The position numbers were made by a program, and so were the translations under genes. From the NCBI RefSeq assembly GCF_001544555.2, contig NZ_FCOK02000014.1:80714-144713 (forward strand): 64,000 nt of DNA, written 5' to 3'. How positions within the stretch are numbered: the stretch's first letter is position 1; the number at the start of each line of letters is the position of its first letter. A model generated the notes under the pieces. It was given only the letters and a program-made list of their open reading frames with translations, was not told the DNA's origin and ran no database searches. The DNA is from Caballeronia udeis (GTDB lineage Bacteria; Pseudomonadota; Gammaproteobacteria; Burkholderiales; Burkholderiaceae). This document shows, one piece after another, positions 33,843 to 42,838 of this stretch.

Positions 33843-35858
33843 ATGAATCCAGATCCCGTGCCCCGCCGGCCGTTAGCCGCGGTCTTGCCACCCGAAGCAC
33901 CGGGGTTGCGGACGCTGACATCGTTGGTTATCGGCGTGGTCGTGATTTGCGCACTGTATTTCGGCCGCGCGGTGCTGATTCCGATCATCCTTGCCATTTT
34001 GCTGAGCTTCCTCGTCGCGCCGTTCGTCGACTTGTTACGGCGGCTGAAGTTCGGACAGGTGCCGTCGGTGATCGTGGCGGTGCTGACGGCGTTGGCGGTA
34101 CTGACCGCCGTGGGTGCGCTGATCGGTGCCCAAGTGGCGCAATTGGCGGGTGACCTGCCGCAGTACCAGGTCACGGTGGAACGCAAGATCGACGCCGTGC
34201 AGCAGAAGACGATCGGCCGGGCAGACGAGTTTCTGGGCAAGACCGCGGCAGCGCTCAAGCGTTTTTCGCCGAATCGCCAGGACGAGATTCGCAAGAGCGA
34301 AGAGAACCCCGCCGCCTCGCCCATTGATTCACCCATGCCGGTTGAAGTCCACGAACCGTCGCCGTCGCCCGTGGAGCTAGCGCAGCGGTTTTTATCGCCG
34401 GTGATCAGTCCGTTGGAAACCACCGGCATTGTGCTCGTGGTCGCCATCTTTATCCTGCTGCAGCGTGGCGATCTCCGCGACCGGCTGATCCGGTTGTTCG
34501 GTTCGCGCGATCTTCACCGGGCCACCACCGCCATGGACGAAGCCGCGCGCCGGCTGTCCCGCTATTTTCTCGCGCAGCTCGGCATCAACATGGGCGTGGG
34601 CGTTGTCATCTCGATCGGGCTGGCGATCATCGGCGTACCCGGCGCGTTGCTGTTCGGCGTGCTCACCGGCTTGCTGCGTTTCGTGCCGTACGTGGGCACC
34701 TGGATCGCGGCGCTGCTGGCCGTGGTGTTCGCAGCGGCAGTCGGACCCGGCTGGTCGATGATGATCTGGACCATGGTCCTGTTCGGTGTGACGGACGTGG
34801 TGGCGGGGCAGGTGGTCGAACCGCTGTTGTACGGACACAGCACCGGGCTTTCGCCGTTCGCGGTGATTGTCGCGGCGATTTTCTGGAGCTGGATCTGGGG
34901 ACCGATCGGGTTGGTTCTGTCGACGCCGCTGACCTTGTGCCTGGTGATTCTCGGGCGGCATGTGGACCGGCTCGAATTCCTCGATGTGCTGTTCGGCGAC
35001 CGTCCAGCGCTGACGCCGGCGGAGAATTTTTATCAGCGGCTGCTGGCCAACGATCCCGATGAAGCGCTCGTGCAGGCGGAGTCGCTGTTGAAGGAGCGTT
35101 CGCTCAGCGCGTATTACGACGAGGTCGCGCTGGAAGGTTTGCGAATCGCGCACAACGACGTGTTGCGCGGGGTGGTGACGACGGATCAGTTGAGGCGCAT
35201 CAACGAGTCGGCGATGGATATTGTCGAAGGGCTCGAGGAAGTAGAGGACGTGGTGATGGCGGTCAGGCAGGAAGAGGAGCCGCCGGCCAGCCTGGAGATG
35301 TCCGATCGCGAAGCCGGCGTCGTGCACGAAGCGCCGCCGTCTCACTTCGATGCCGCCCTTGAAGGCCACACGGCGTCCGTGCTGTGTATTGCCGGGCGGG
35401 GTGTGCTCGACGATCTCGCGGCGACTATCGCTGTGCAACTGTTCCGGAAGCACGGTTTGGGCGCGGATCTGGCGCCTTACGAGCGCTTTTCCCGCACGCG
35501 CTTCGACGACGTCGACCTGACGGGCGTGTCGCTGATCTGCGTGATTTCGTTCGATGCCGCCGAATCACCGCCGTATTTGCGCAATTTGCTGCGGCGTCTG
35601 CATCAGCGGGCGGCGACGGCTGACTTGATCGTGGGGCTTGTGCTGCCTGACAGCACGCTGGAAGGCGAGGCTGTGATTCGCAAGACCTCGGCGGCTACGT
35701 CGTTCAAGGAGTTGGTCGAAGGGTGCGTGGCGGCAGCGCGGTGTCAGTCGACCGATGGCATTTCATGGGAGGGACTGAATCCGCCCGACAAGCTTGTGTC
35801 AGGCGAGGTCGAAAGCGCCAGGAAGGAGCCCGTGGTGCCGGTGTTGCGGGGAGCTTGA
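33843..35858 (+). CDS. AI-2E-family (PerM-like) transporter with long C-terminal extension
   Basis: The 671-residue protein has an N-terminal 375 residues matching the AI-2E/PerM transporter family: hydrophobic pairs near the start (VIGVVVICALYFGRAVLIPIILAILLSF region), a central polar segment, then GILTGLLRFVPYVGTW-like helices and the DVVAGQVVEPLLYGHSTGLSPF block. The C-terminal 300 residues are soluble and not part of the core family. Burkholderia homologues of this size exist as far as I recall. Family members export diverse small molecules or ions, so the name does not prove AI-2 transport. Confidence 0.82.
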   Translation: MNPDPVPRRPLAAVLPPEAPGLRTLTSLVIGVVVICALYFGRAVLIPIILAILLSFLVAPFVDLLRRLKFGQVPSVIVAVLTALAVLTAVGALIGAQVAQLAGDLPQYQVTVERKIDAVQQKTIGRADEFLGKTAAALKRFSPNRQDEIRKSEENPAASPIDSPMPVEVHEPSPSPVELAQRFLSPVISPLETTGIVLVVAIFILLQRGDLRDRLIRLFGSRDLHRATTAMDEAARRLSRYFLAQLGINMGVGVVISIGLAIIGVPGALLFGVLTGLLRFVPYVGTWIAALLAVVFAAAVGPGWSMMIWTMVLFGVTDVVAGQVVEPLLYGHSTGLSPFAVIVAAIFWSWIWGPIGLVLSTPLTLCLVILGRHVDRLEFLDVLFGDRPALTPAENFYQRLLANDPDEALVQAESLLKERSLSAYYDEVALEGLRIAHNDVLRGVVTTDQLRRINESAMDIVEGLEEVEDVVMAVRQEEEPPASLEMSDREAGVVHEAPPSHFDAALEGHTASVLCIAGRGVLDDLAATIAVQLFRKHGLGADLAPYERFSRTRFDDVDLTGVSLICVISFDAAESPPYLRNLLRRLHQRAATADLIVGLVLPDSTLEGEAVIRKTSAATSFKELVEGCVAAARCQSTDGISWEGLNPPDKLVSGEVESARKEPVVPVLRGA

Positions 35859-35862
35859 GGGT

Positions 35863-35917
35863 TTCGTTCGCACCGTGGGGGGGCGGCTGCCGGCCGGGCA
35901 TTCCGGGTGCGAACGAA
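35863..35917 (+). terminator. 12-bp inverted repeat after the AI-2E-family gene
   Basis: TTCGTTCGCACC (35863-35874) and GGTGCGAACGAA (35906-35917) are perfect inverses around a GC-rich 31-base spacer, 5 bp after the stop codon. Position suggests transcription termination, but the long loop and missing T-run leave it uncertain. Confidence 0.45.
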
Positions 35918-36015
35918 TCAAATCCCGGATCGGCCTGGCGGTGGCCTGGTGTTGGCTTGGTATTGGCCTGACCGTTGGCAGAATCCGGACCGCGCCCGCC
36001 CGGGCGCAAACCCTT

Positions 36016-36249
36016 CTAGCGATTGCCGTCGAACAGGTCGTTCAACATGGTGTCGAACGCCGCCTGCGCTTCCTCCAGCTCCTGAAGCGCGGCGTCGAAG
36101 GTCTGCAATGCCATCTGTGACGGCCGGCCGTCACCCTTGGGCGGGAAGTGCCCCTGCAACGCCGTGAACGCGGTCTGCACCTGCCGCGTGGCATTGACAA
36201 TGCGCTCCATCGCCTGCGCTTCTTCTGTTCGATTGTGTTCGGCCGTCAT
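36016..36249 (-). CDS. Small hypothetical helical protein
   Basis: This 77-residue, mostly helical acidic protein starts MTAEHNRTEEAQ and has heptad-like Ala/Leu/Gln patterns (ATRQVQTAFTALQGHF and LQTFDAALQELEEAQAAFD). The ATG at 36249 has GGAGAC upstream. No family is recognised. It lies between the AI-2E-family gene and the 3-hydroxybutyrate dehydrogenase. Confidence 0.6.
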   Translation of the reverse strand: MTAEHNRTEEAQAMERIVNATRQVQTAFTALQGHFPPKGDGRPSQMALQTFDAALQELEEAQAAFDTMLNDLFDGNR

Positions 36250-36324
36250 CGGAGTCTCCGTTCTACGAACCCCGATAGTACCAACGGTTGCCACAGGGGG
36301 CACGCCTCCCGCTCATCGCCAATC

Positions 36325-37125
36325 TCACTGCGACGTCCACCCGCCATCAATCTGCAGCGCTGCGCCGCGCATTTCATCGGCGCCGTCCGAGCACAGGAAC
36401 ACCGCCAGCTTGCCGATCTGTTCCGGCGTGACGAATTGTTCCGACGGCTGTTTCTCTCCCAGCAACTTCGAGCGCGCGGCGTCCGGCGAAATGTTGTCGC
36501 GTGTGGCGATATCGTCGATCTGCTTTTGCACCAGCGGCGTCAGCACGAATCCCGGGCAGATCGCATTCACCGTCACGCCGGTGCGCGCGTTTTCAAGCGC
36601 GGCCACCTTCGTCAACCCGACAATGCCGTGCTTCGCCGCCACATAAGCCGATTTCCCCACCGATCCCACCAGCCCATGCGCGGAAGCCACGTTGATCACG
36701 CGGCCCCAGCCGTTGTCGCGCATCTTCGGCAAGGCCACGCGCATGGTATGGAACGCCGAGCTCAGGTTGATCGCGATGATCGCGTCCCACTTGTCGACGG
36801 GGAATGTATCGATGGTTGCAACGTGCTGGATGCCCGCGTTGTTCACGAGCACATCAACGGCGCCGAATTGCTCGATGGCGAAAGCGATCATCGCTTCGAT
36901 CTCGGCGGACTTCGACATATCCGCGCCGTGATGCACAGCCTTCACGCCGTGCTGTTCGATTTGCGCGATGGCGCCCTGGATGACAGTGGCGTCGCCGAAG
37001 CCGTTCAACACGAGATTCGCGCCGGCTTGCGCCAGGGCGGTTGCAATTCCAAGGCCGATGCCGCTCGTCGATCCGGTGACGAGTGCGGTTTTGCCGGCGA
37101 GCGGTGCTGCTGCGGATGAGGTCAT
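36325..37125 (-). CDS. bdhA: D-3-hydroxybutyrate dehydrogenase
   Basis: This 266-residue SDR enzyme interconverts D-3-hydroxybutyrate and acetoacetate with NAD. The cofactor motif TGSTSGIGLGIA (near residue 18), NNAGIQHVATID (near 97), catalytic INVASAHGLVGS and YVAAKHGIVGLTK are all typical of PHB-type dehydrogenases. The GFVLTPLVQKQI segment after them is also diagnostic. The start is the ATG at 37125; an upstream extension of the frame is Pro-rich and unlike the family. The GntP-family permease gene follows upstream on the same strand, and a sigma-54 activator is divergent. This is the classical hydroxybutyrate-use layout. Confidence 0.9.
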   Translation of the reverse strand: MTSSAAAPLAGKTALVTGSTSGIGLGIATALAQAGANLVLNGFGDATVIQGAIAQIEQHGVKAVHHGADMSKSAEIEAMIAFAIEQFGAVDVLVNNAGIQHVATIDTFPVDKWDAIIAINLSSAFHTMRVALPKMRDNGWGRVINVASAHGLVGSVGKSAYVAAKHGIVGLTKVAALENARTGVTVNAICPGFVLTPLVQKQIDDIATRDNISPDAARSKLLGEKQPSEQFVTPEQIGKLAVFLCSDGADEMRGAALQIDGGWTSQ

Positions 37126-37263
37126 GCGGGGAGTCCTGTCGAAGACGAATGGGGAGGGGGTTGCCGGGAAGTTTGCCAGATGCGGATGAGGGATGGCGGT
37201 TTGCATCGGCGGCTTTTAACGGGAAGCCGCCGATGCAAAAGCAAAACCAAAAACCTGAAAACC

Positions 37264-38664
37264 CTAAACCAGCCCGGTCGTGTAGTACACCGCGATCACG
37301 AAAAACACCGCCAGCGTCTTGATGATCGTCACGGCGAAGATGTCGCGATACGACTCCCTGTGCGTCAACCCGGTGACGGCCAGCAACGTGATCACCGCGC
37401 CGTTATGCGGCAGCGTGTCCATGCCACCGCTTGCCATTGCGACCACGCGATGCAGCACGTCCAGCGGAATGTGCGCCGCTTCAGCGCCCTTGATGAACGT
37501 GTCGGACATGGCAGCCAGCGCGATGCTCATGCCGCCCGACGCCGAGCCTGTGATGCCTGCCAGCGAACTCACCGAGACAGCCGCGTTCACGAGCGGATTC
37601 GGGATGCTCTTGAGCGCATCGCTGACCACGATAAACCCGGGCAATGCCGCAATCACGCCGCCGAAACCATACTCCGACGCGGTGTTCAATGAGGCGAGCA
37701 ATGCACCGCCGACCGCCGCTTTCGTTCCCACCGCAAAGCGTTCGCGTACGCGTCCGAAAGCCGTCAATACAACCAGCAGGATGCCGAGCAGCAGCGCCCC
37801 CTCCACGGCCCAGATCGCGACAACCGATTTGATTGGCGTGACAACTGGCGCGTGTATGCCCGGCAGCACGTTGGCGGCCACCGAATAACTATCGCCGTAC
37901 CAGACCGGGATCAGCTTGGTCAGCACGAAGTTCGCGACGCCAACCAGCAACAGCGGCGCAACCGCGAGCAGTGGATTCGGCAAATGCGTGCTTTCCATGC
38001 GTTCCGGCTCGTTCACGAGCGACGTGCCGTAGCCTTCACCTGTCGCCATCACTGAACGGCGGCGCCATTCGAGGAACGTCAGCCCGACCACGACAATGAA
38101 CAGTGAGCCGATAGTGCCGAGCCACGGCGCTGCCCAACCGGTCGTCTTGAAGAAGGTCGTCGGGATGATGTTCTGGATCTGCGGCGTGCCCGGCAGCGAA
38201 TCCATGGTGAAGGAGAACGCGCCGAGTGCAATGGCGCCGGGCATCAGCCGCTTCGGGATATTGCTCTGCCGGTACATTTCAGCGGCGAACGGATAAACCG
38301 CGAACACGACCACGAACAGCGACACACCGCCATAGGTGAGCAACGCGCACACAGCGACGATCACCGCATTGACTCGTGTCTTGCCGATGTATCGAATGGC
38401 GGCGGCCACGATGGATTCGGAGAATCCCGACAATTCGACCACTTTGCCGAACACCGCGCCGAGCAGGAACACGGGGAAATACAGCTTCACGAAACCGACC
38501 ATCTTCTCCATGAAGATGCCGGAGAACACCGGCGCGACGGCGGCGGGATCGGTTAGCAGCACGGCGCCGAGGGCAGCGAGCGGCGCCACCAGGATCACGC
38601 TGTATCCGCGATACGCGGCCAGCATGAGAAACGCCAGGGCGGCGAGGACGATGATGAACGACAT
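37264..38664 (-). CDS. GntP-family permease, likely D-3-hydroxybutyrate uptake
   Basis: This 466-residue inner-membrane symporter has about 12 hydrophobic segments. GAFSFTMDSLPGTPQIQNIIP (about residues 148-168) and the C-terminal ASGGMDTLPHNGAVITLLAV region are marks of the GntP branch that accompanies hydroxybutyrate dehydrogenases. The start has GGAGACTTA before the ATG. The gene is upstream of bdhA on the same strand, and the divergent sigma-54 activator lies 315 bp away. Import of D-3-hydroxybutyrate is inferred from context, since gluconate permeases share the family. Confidence 0.85.
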   Translation of the reverse strand: MSFIIVLAALAFLMLAAYRGYSVILVAPLAALGAVLLTDPAAVAPVFSGIFMEKMVGFVKLYFPVFLLGAVFGKVVELSGFSESIVAAAIRYIGKTRVNAVIVAVCALLTYGGVSLFVVVFAVYPFAAEMYRQSNIPKRLMPGAIALGAFSFTMDSLPGTPQIQNIIPTTFFKTTGWAAPWLGTIGSLFIVVVGLTFLEWRRRSVMATGEGYGTSLVNEPERMESTHLPNPLLAVAPLLLVGVANFVLTKLIPVWYGDSYSVAANVLPGIHAPVVTPIKSVVAIWAVEGALLLGILLVVLTAFGRVRERFAVGTKAAVGGALLASLNTASEYGFGGVIAALPGFIVVSDALKSIPNPLVNAAVSVSSLAGITGSASGGMSIALAAMSDTFIKGAEAAHIPLDVLHRVVAMASGGMDTLPHNGAVITLLAVTGLTHRESYRDIFAVTIIKTLAVFFVIAVYYTTGLV

Positions 38665-38787
38665 TAAGTCTCCGTTAGTTAGTTAGTTGTTGTGTGTCCG
38701 GGTCCGGACGGCGCCCGGAATGAGGTGCGCCCTCTATGCAGCAATCATGCCAAAGACCGGGAAGCGTTGCTCAGCAAGGACGTGCGG

Positions 38788-38813
38788 TTCAAGTGCGCCT
38801 TATGCGCCTTGAA
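38788..38813. promoter_or_regulatory. Imperfect dyad between permease and activator genes
   Basis: TTCAAG (38788-38793) and CTTGAA (38808-38813) bracket a core with two GCGC blocks. It lies in the divergent gap, where the enhancer-binding protein encoded at 38979 should bind. No good -24/-12 element could be fixed beside it. Confidence 0.4.
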
Positions 38814-38978
38814 TAATGTCTACCGATCGAGACAATCCTGTGATGCAAAATTTGGCCGGACGGCCGGTCGCGTAATGTTTTACGCGGGTTGTACCTCAGT
38901 CTTGCTGTATTTCCACGTTTCGAGATACCCTGTCTCCAGATAGAGAAAAACTGGATGAGACAAGAACAAGGGATCGGG

Positions 38979-40424
38979 ATGCACAACGACTGGACGCACG
39001 TCCCCGTCGATTACAGCGACGTTTTGCGTCGCGCGATGGATTCGCTTTTCAAGACCTTCGAGAATTTCAGCGAAGGCACGTTTATCGTCGATAAAGATGC
39101 GCGGGTCGTCTGGATCAACAAACGCTATGCGGCGCGCTTCGGGTTTTCGGACCCGCAAGAGGCGATCGGCCGTGATTGCGAAGCGGTGATTCCGAACAGC
39201 CTGATGCGCGAGGTCGTGACAACAGGCAAGCCGATCCTGCTCGATCTGCTGGAAACGGATCGTGAGCCGCTGGTCGTCACGCGCCTGCCGTTGAAGGACG
39301 ATTTCGGCCAGACGGTCGGTGCGATCGGTTTCGCGCTCTTCGACGAAATGAAGGCGCTCACGCCGCTCTTCTCGCATTACTCGCGCGTGCAGCAGGAACT
39401 CATCGCCACACGGCAATCGCTCGCACAGGCGCGGCGCGCCAAATACACGTTCGCGAGTTTCGTGGGCACGAGCGCCGCGAGCCTCGATGTCAAACGCCAG
39501 GCCCGGCGCGCGGCGCAAGTTGATTCGCCCGTGCTGCTGTCGGGCGAAACGGGCACGGGCAAGGAATTGCTGGCGCACGCCATTCATGGCGCGTCGACGC
39601 GCGCCGCGCGGCCGCTCGTGACCGTGAACGTAGCGGCGATTCCGGACACCTTGCTCGAAGTGGAATTTTTCGGTGCGGCGGCGGGTGCCTACACGGGTGC
39701 GGATCGTAAAGGCCGGGTGGGCAAGTTTGAACTGGCCGATGGCGGAACGCTGTTCCTCGATGAAATCGGCGACATGCCGCTCGTGCTGCAGGGCAAGTTG
39801 CTGCGCGTGCTGCAGGAGAAGGAGTTCGAGCCGCTGGGATCGAACCGGATCGTGCGCACGGATGTCCGGATCATTGCAGCCACATCGGCGGATTTGCCGG
39901 CGCTCGCGGCCAGCGGCCGTTTCCGGGCGGACTTGTTTTATCGGCTGAACGTGCTGTCCATTCACGCGCCGCCGTTGCGCGAGCGGGCGGGGGATATCGA
40001 GGCGCTGGTGTACGCCATGCTCGAAGAGCTTTCCGCCGATGCCCGCCCGCGTCACGCCGGCCAGTTCGTGCTCCACGACGACGCTTTACGCCTGCTCTGC
40101 GCGTATTCGTGGCCCGGCAACGTGCGCGAGTTGCGCAATGTGCTGGAGCGCGCGGTGATGTTATCGGACAGTGAACATATCGATGCCCGCGCGCTCGGCG
40201 CCTTCATGGGCGCAGCGAGCGTGGCGGCGTCGCCGGAGTCCGCAGGCATGACGGAAGACTCCGGCGCGACGTCCTACGCCGAGGCCATGGCGGGATTCGA
40301 AAAGCGTTTCCTTTCCGAAGCCCTGCGGGCAAGCGGCGGCCGCGTGGCCGAGGCGGCGCAGCGCATTGGCATTGGCCGGGCGACGATGTACAAGAAGATC
40401 GTTGCACTGGACATAGAAGTTTGA
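38979..40424 (+). CDS. Sigma-54-dependent activator (HbcR-like)
   Basis: This enhancer-binding protein of about 481 residues has an N-terminal PAS-like sensor (about 10-125), an AAA+ domain with Walker A GETGTGKE (about 189), Walker B GGTLFLDEIGDMP, and the sigma-54-contact loop as GAYTGA (about 236) in place of GAFTGA, a known active variant. A C-terminal Fis-type helix-turn-helix ends the protein (about 440-481, RVAEAAQRIGIGRATMYKKI). The start chosen has GGGATCGGG before the ATG; an in-frame ATG lies 24 bp upstream. It diverges from the hydroxybutyrate permease and bdhA and is their probable activator, as in Pseudomonas HbcR. Confidence 0.88.
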   Translation: MHNDWTHVPVDYSDVLRRAMDSLFKTFENFSEGTFIVDKDARVVWINKRYAARFGFSDPQEAIGRDCEAVIPNSLMREVVTTGKPILLDLLETDREPLVVTRLPLKDDFGQTVGAIGFALFDEMKALTPLFSHYSRVQQELIATRQSLAQARRAKYTFASFVGTSAASLDVKRQARRAAQVDSPVLLSGETGTGKELLAHAIHGASTRAARPLVTVNVAAIPDTLLEVEFFGAAAGAYTGADRKGRVGKFELADGGTLFLDEIGDMPLVLQGKLLRVLQEKEFEPLGSNRIVRTDVRIIAATSADLPALAASGRFRADLFYRLNVLSIHAPPLRERAGDIEALVYAMLEELSADARPRHAGQFVLHDDALRLLCAYSWPGNVRELRNVLERAVMLSDSEHIDARALGAFMGAASVAASPESAGMTEDSGATSYAEAMAGFEKRFLSEALRASGGRVAEAAQRIGIGRATMYKKIVALDIEV

Positions 40425-40440
40425 ACCGTGAGCAAAAAAC

Positions 40441-40689
40441 ATGAGCAAAGACACGAACAAGACGGTGTTGTCCCGTGAGCATGAGGCGCTTGCCATTGAC
40501 CAGTTGCAGCGTCTCGCGCAAGAACGCTTCGACGCGCGGCTCGGCCAGTTCGAGGCGAAGGAGTGGCTTGACGAGTTGTCGAAGATCATTGGCGCGCATT
40601 TCTACAACCAGGCGCTCGCCGATGTAAAAGCAAAAATCGATGCCCGGATGGAAATGATCGACAGCGACATCTGGGGGCTTCAAAAGTAG
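40441..40689 (+). CDS. DUF2164 protein
   Basis: This 82-residue protein of the DUF2164 family carries the pattern F-x-A-K-E-W-L-D-x-L in the middle and the signature IGAHFYNQALADVKAKI with its conserved Y-N pair near residue 55. It is probably cytosolic; the function is unknown. It starts 16 bp after the sigma-54 activator and may share its transcript. Confidence 0.8.
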   Translation: MSKDTNKTVLSREHEALAIDQLQRLAQERFDARLGQFEAKEWLDELSKIIGAHFYNQALADVKAKIDARMEMIDSDIWGLQK

Positions 40690-40820
40690 CGTGGGACTAT
40701 GCGCGAAGGTGCCCGGAGCGCGCACGTTCAGCACGATCAGCACGGCCAGGGAGGCAAGCCGAAAGCTCCGCGTGGCATACTCGCGGAATCAATAAAAACA
40801 GCATTAAAAAGGGGTTCCGG

Positions 40821-41087
40821 ATGAAGATTTCCAGCGTACGAGCATCACGTTTTCTGGCGCTGTTGCCGCTTGCGGCCGCGGTGTCGATGTTGTCTGCGTG
40901 CGGCAGCGCGCCGCCGCTCTTTTCATCCGATGGCCGCCCGACCAACATGATCACGTGCCCGACCAACGGCGGCTGGAGCAACTGCCAGGAAAACGCCCGC
41001 GCGTTGTGCTCGGGCAGTTACGACGTCCTCGATCAAAGCAGCGACAACGGCCAGAACAACCTGCTGATCGCCTGCAGGGCGAAGTAA
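40821..41087 (+). CDS. Small lipoprotein
   Basis: This 88-residue predicted lipoprotein has a signal sequence (RFLALLPLAAAVS) followed by lipobox MLSAC near residue 27. The mature part has three further cysteines (ITCPTNGGWSNCQENARALC) and another near the end (LIACRAK), so disulphides are likely. GGGG precedes the ATG at a normal distance. No family is recognised. Confidence 0.7.
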   Translation: MKISSVRASRFLALLPLAAAVSMLSACGSAPPLFSSDGRPTNMITCPTNGGWSNCQENARALCSGSYDVLDQSSDNGQNNLLIACRAK

Positions 41088-41113
41088 CGCCGGGCTTTGG
41101 TTCGAGCGCCGCT

Positions 41114-42202
41114 CTAACCCGGTGGCGGGGAATCCGGCACCGGGTGCGCGGGCAGGTTGAGCAGCAGGCGGATCAGGTCGACCTGCCGGTTCGTTGCAGT
41201 CTTCTGATAGATCGCCTGCAACTGCTTGCGCACGGTGTCGTGCTGCACGCCGGTCTTCCCGGCTATCTCCTTGGGCGTGCGCCCTTCCGCGATATGACAG
41301 GCCACCCGGCATTCCGCCGGCGTCAGGTCGAACGCGGTCGCGAGCAAATCCGCATCGACAAGAGGCGGTGAATCCGGGTGATAAAACGTGATCAGCGCGG
41401 CGTGGCCACGGTCTGCCGCGACCGGGTGATAAAACACGTATAGCGCGTCCTGGCTGGCGGATTCCCCGTCGTGCTCTTCCGTCAGCCGCAGCATTCGATA
41501 CGCCTTCGTCTCGTCTGCCGCCGCACGGCATTCTTCCAGGATCCGGTTTTGCTGCGCGCCTTGCAGTTCAAGCAAGCCATCAGTGACCTGAACCAGCCTG
41601 GTCCGCGTAAGCATCTGGGCTGCAGCGTCGTTGAAGTGGAGCACTGTCGCGTTCAGCGCGACGAGCATGGCAGGCTGACGCCATTCGTCGAGAAAGGGTA
41701 CGCGGGCGACACGCCCGGAGGTCGCGAAATAACCCGCGTCCTGAAGTTGTGCAGCGCGCGAAAGATGCGGCATCAGGCGATCGAGCCAAGGCGGTTCCGG
41801 CTGGGCGATGGTGTGACTCCCGGATTCAAACTCGCAGACCAGCGTGATCAGCAATTCGCCGGTTTCGAGAATATGCCGGCTTGAAACATGGCCCGGTGCA
41901 CTTACGTGTCCGAAATCAGTGCCTTTTTGATCCGATTCGAAGCGCGCAAACGATTCAATAGCATCGCGGGCTATTCCCGGAGGGTGATCTTCCGGAGCAA
42001 TCAAATAATTCTTATTTTCTGGACGTCCAAAATTTCCAGAAGGCAATTTAGCAAGCCGCTTATCTCTTACGGTTATCCAGACTGCGCGAGCGCCAATCAA
42101 GCCGGCGATTGCAGCGCATACAGCTTGCCACGCGCGAGGCTGCGTAAGTGTTTCATATATTACGTTGACAGCGTGGTCGTATTGGTTGCTTTCATAAAGC
42201 AT
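41114..42202 (-). CDS. LuxR-type transcriptional regulator
   Basis: This 362-residue regulator has a C-terminal LuxR helix-turn-helix (about 290-345: FDLTPAECRVACHIAEGRTPKEIA and VQHDTVRKQLQAIYQKTATNRQVDL). The N-terminal 280 residues contain a PAS-like region (MLVALNATVLHFNDAAAQML) and no autoinducer-binding domain motif. AGGAG lies upstream of the ATG. It is convergent with the lipoprotein gene. The target is unknown. Confidence 0.87.
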   Translation of the reverse strand: MLYESNQYDHAVNVIYETLTQPRAWQAVCAAIAGLIGARAVWITVRDKRLAKLPSGNFGRPENKNYLIAPEDHPPGIARDAIESFARFESDQKGTDFGHVSAPGHVSSRHILETGELLITLVCEFESGSHTIAQPEPPWLDRLMPHLSRAAQLQDAGYFATSGRVARVPFLDEWRQPAMLVALNATVLHFNDAAAQMLTRTRLVQVTDGLLELQGAQQNRILEECRAAADETKAYRMLRLTEEHDGESASQDALYVFYHPVAADRGHAALITFYHPDSPPLVDADLLATAFDLTPAECRVACHIAEGRTPKEIAGKTGVQHDTVRKQLQAIYQKTATNRQVDLIRLLLNLPAHPVPDSPPPG

Positions 42203-42481
42203 CCATTTTTCTCCTGTCTTTTTACTGTCACGCGGACAATTTTCCGACTCGAATCCCGGCTTATTGAATTTTTACCCTACCGCATTTGCGGAATATACAG
42301 CACCTTGCCTATTCGATAGTCTGGACATGGTCGTTCCAGCGCCTGGTACGGCTTGTTCATGCCGTGCGTTGCGCGAACCCAGAGCATCCAGGTTGTGACC
42401 CCGGAAACGGTTATCCGTTCCGTGTGTTACCTCAAACTCGTTCCATAAAAAGTAAAAATAACATCTACCTTGGAGTGGTGA

Positions 42482-42700
42482 ATGAATCATCGGCAAATCG
42501 AAACGGATATTCTTCATCTGGAGCAGGTAATCGGCAGAATCTCCGCGGAAGACCGCATCCCGTTGTCGTACTGGCGTAACCGCGTTGATTCCATTGCGTC
42601 CACTGCACTTGTTCCCGCACAACAATCGCGCATGCAGCGAATCAATGACCGGCTTGAGCAGCTTGAAGCCAGCATCGGATTGAGTTGTTCGCTGGCTTAA
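42482..42700 (+). CDS. Small hypothetical protein
   Basis: This 72-residue protein starts after a good ribosome-binding site (TGGAG, 8 bp upstream). It is mostly helical with the pattern TDILHLEQVIGRI and RINDRLEQLEASIG. No family is recognised. Position and ribosome-binding site make it a plausible small gene. Confidence 0.5.
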   Translation: MNHRQIETDILHLEQVIGRISAEDRIPLSYWRNRVDSIASTALVPAQQSRMQRINDRLEQLEASIGLSCSLA

Positions 42701-42838
42701 AGTCTGTGTAAGGATTAGAAGTATTGATTTCTCGTTTTGTGTCATGGAGTAACAGCCCGAGGTAAATATTCCCTTGGAGTCACATTTCCGGCATGTTTAA
42801 ATGATGCGCTGAGAATATGTGTACAAGAGGGATATTGA

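Noticed and set aside
38665..38780. Sigma-54 promoter for the hydroxybutyrate genes
   Set aside because: The candidates on the minus strand have GG-to-GC spacing of 7 or 9 bases; 10 is required.
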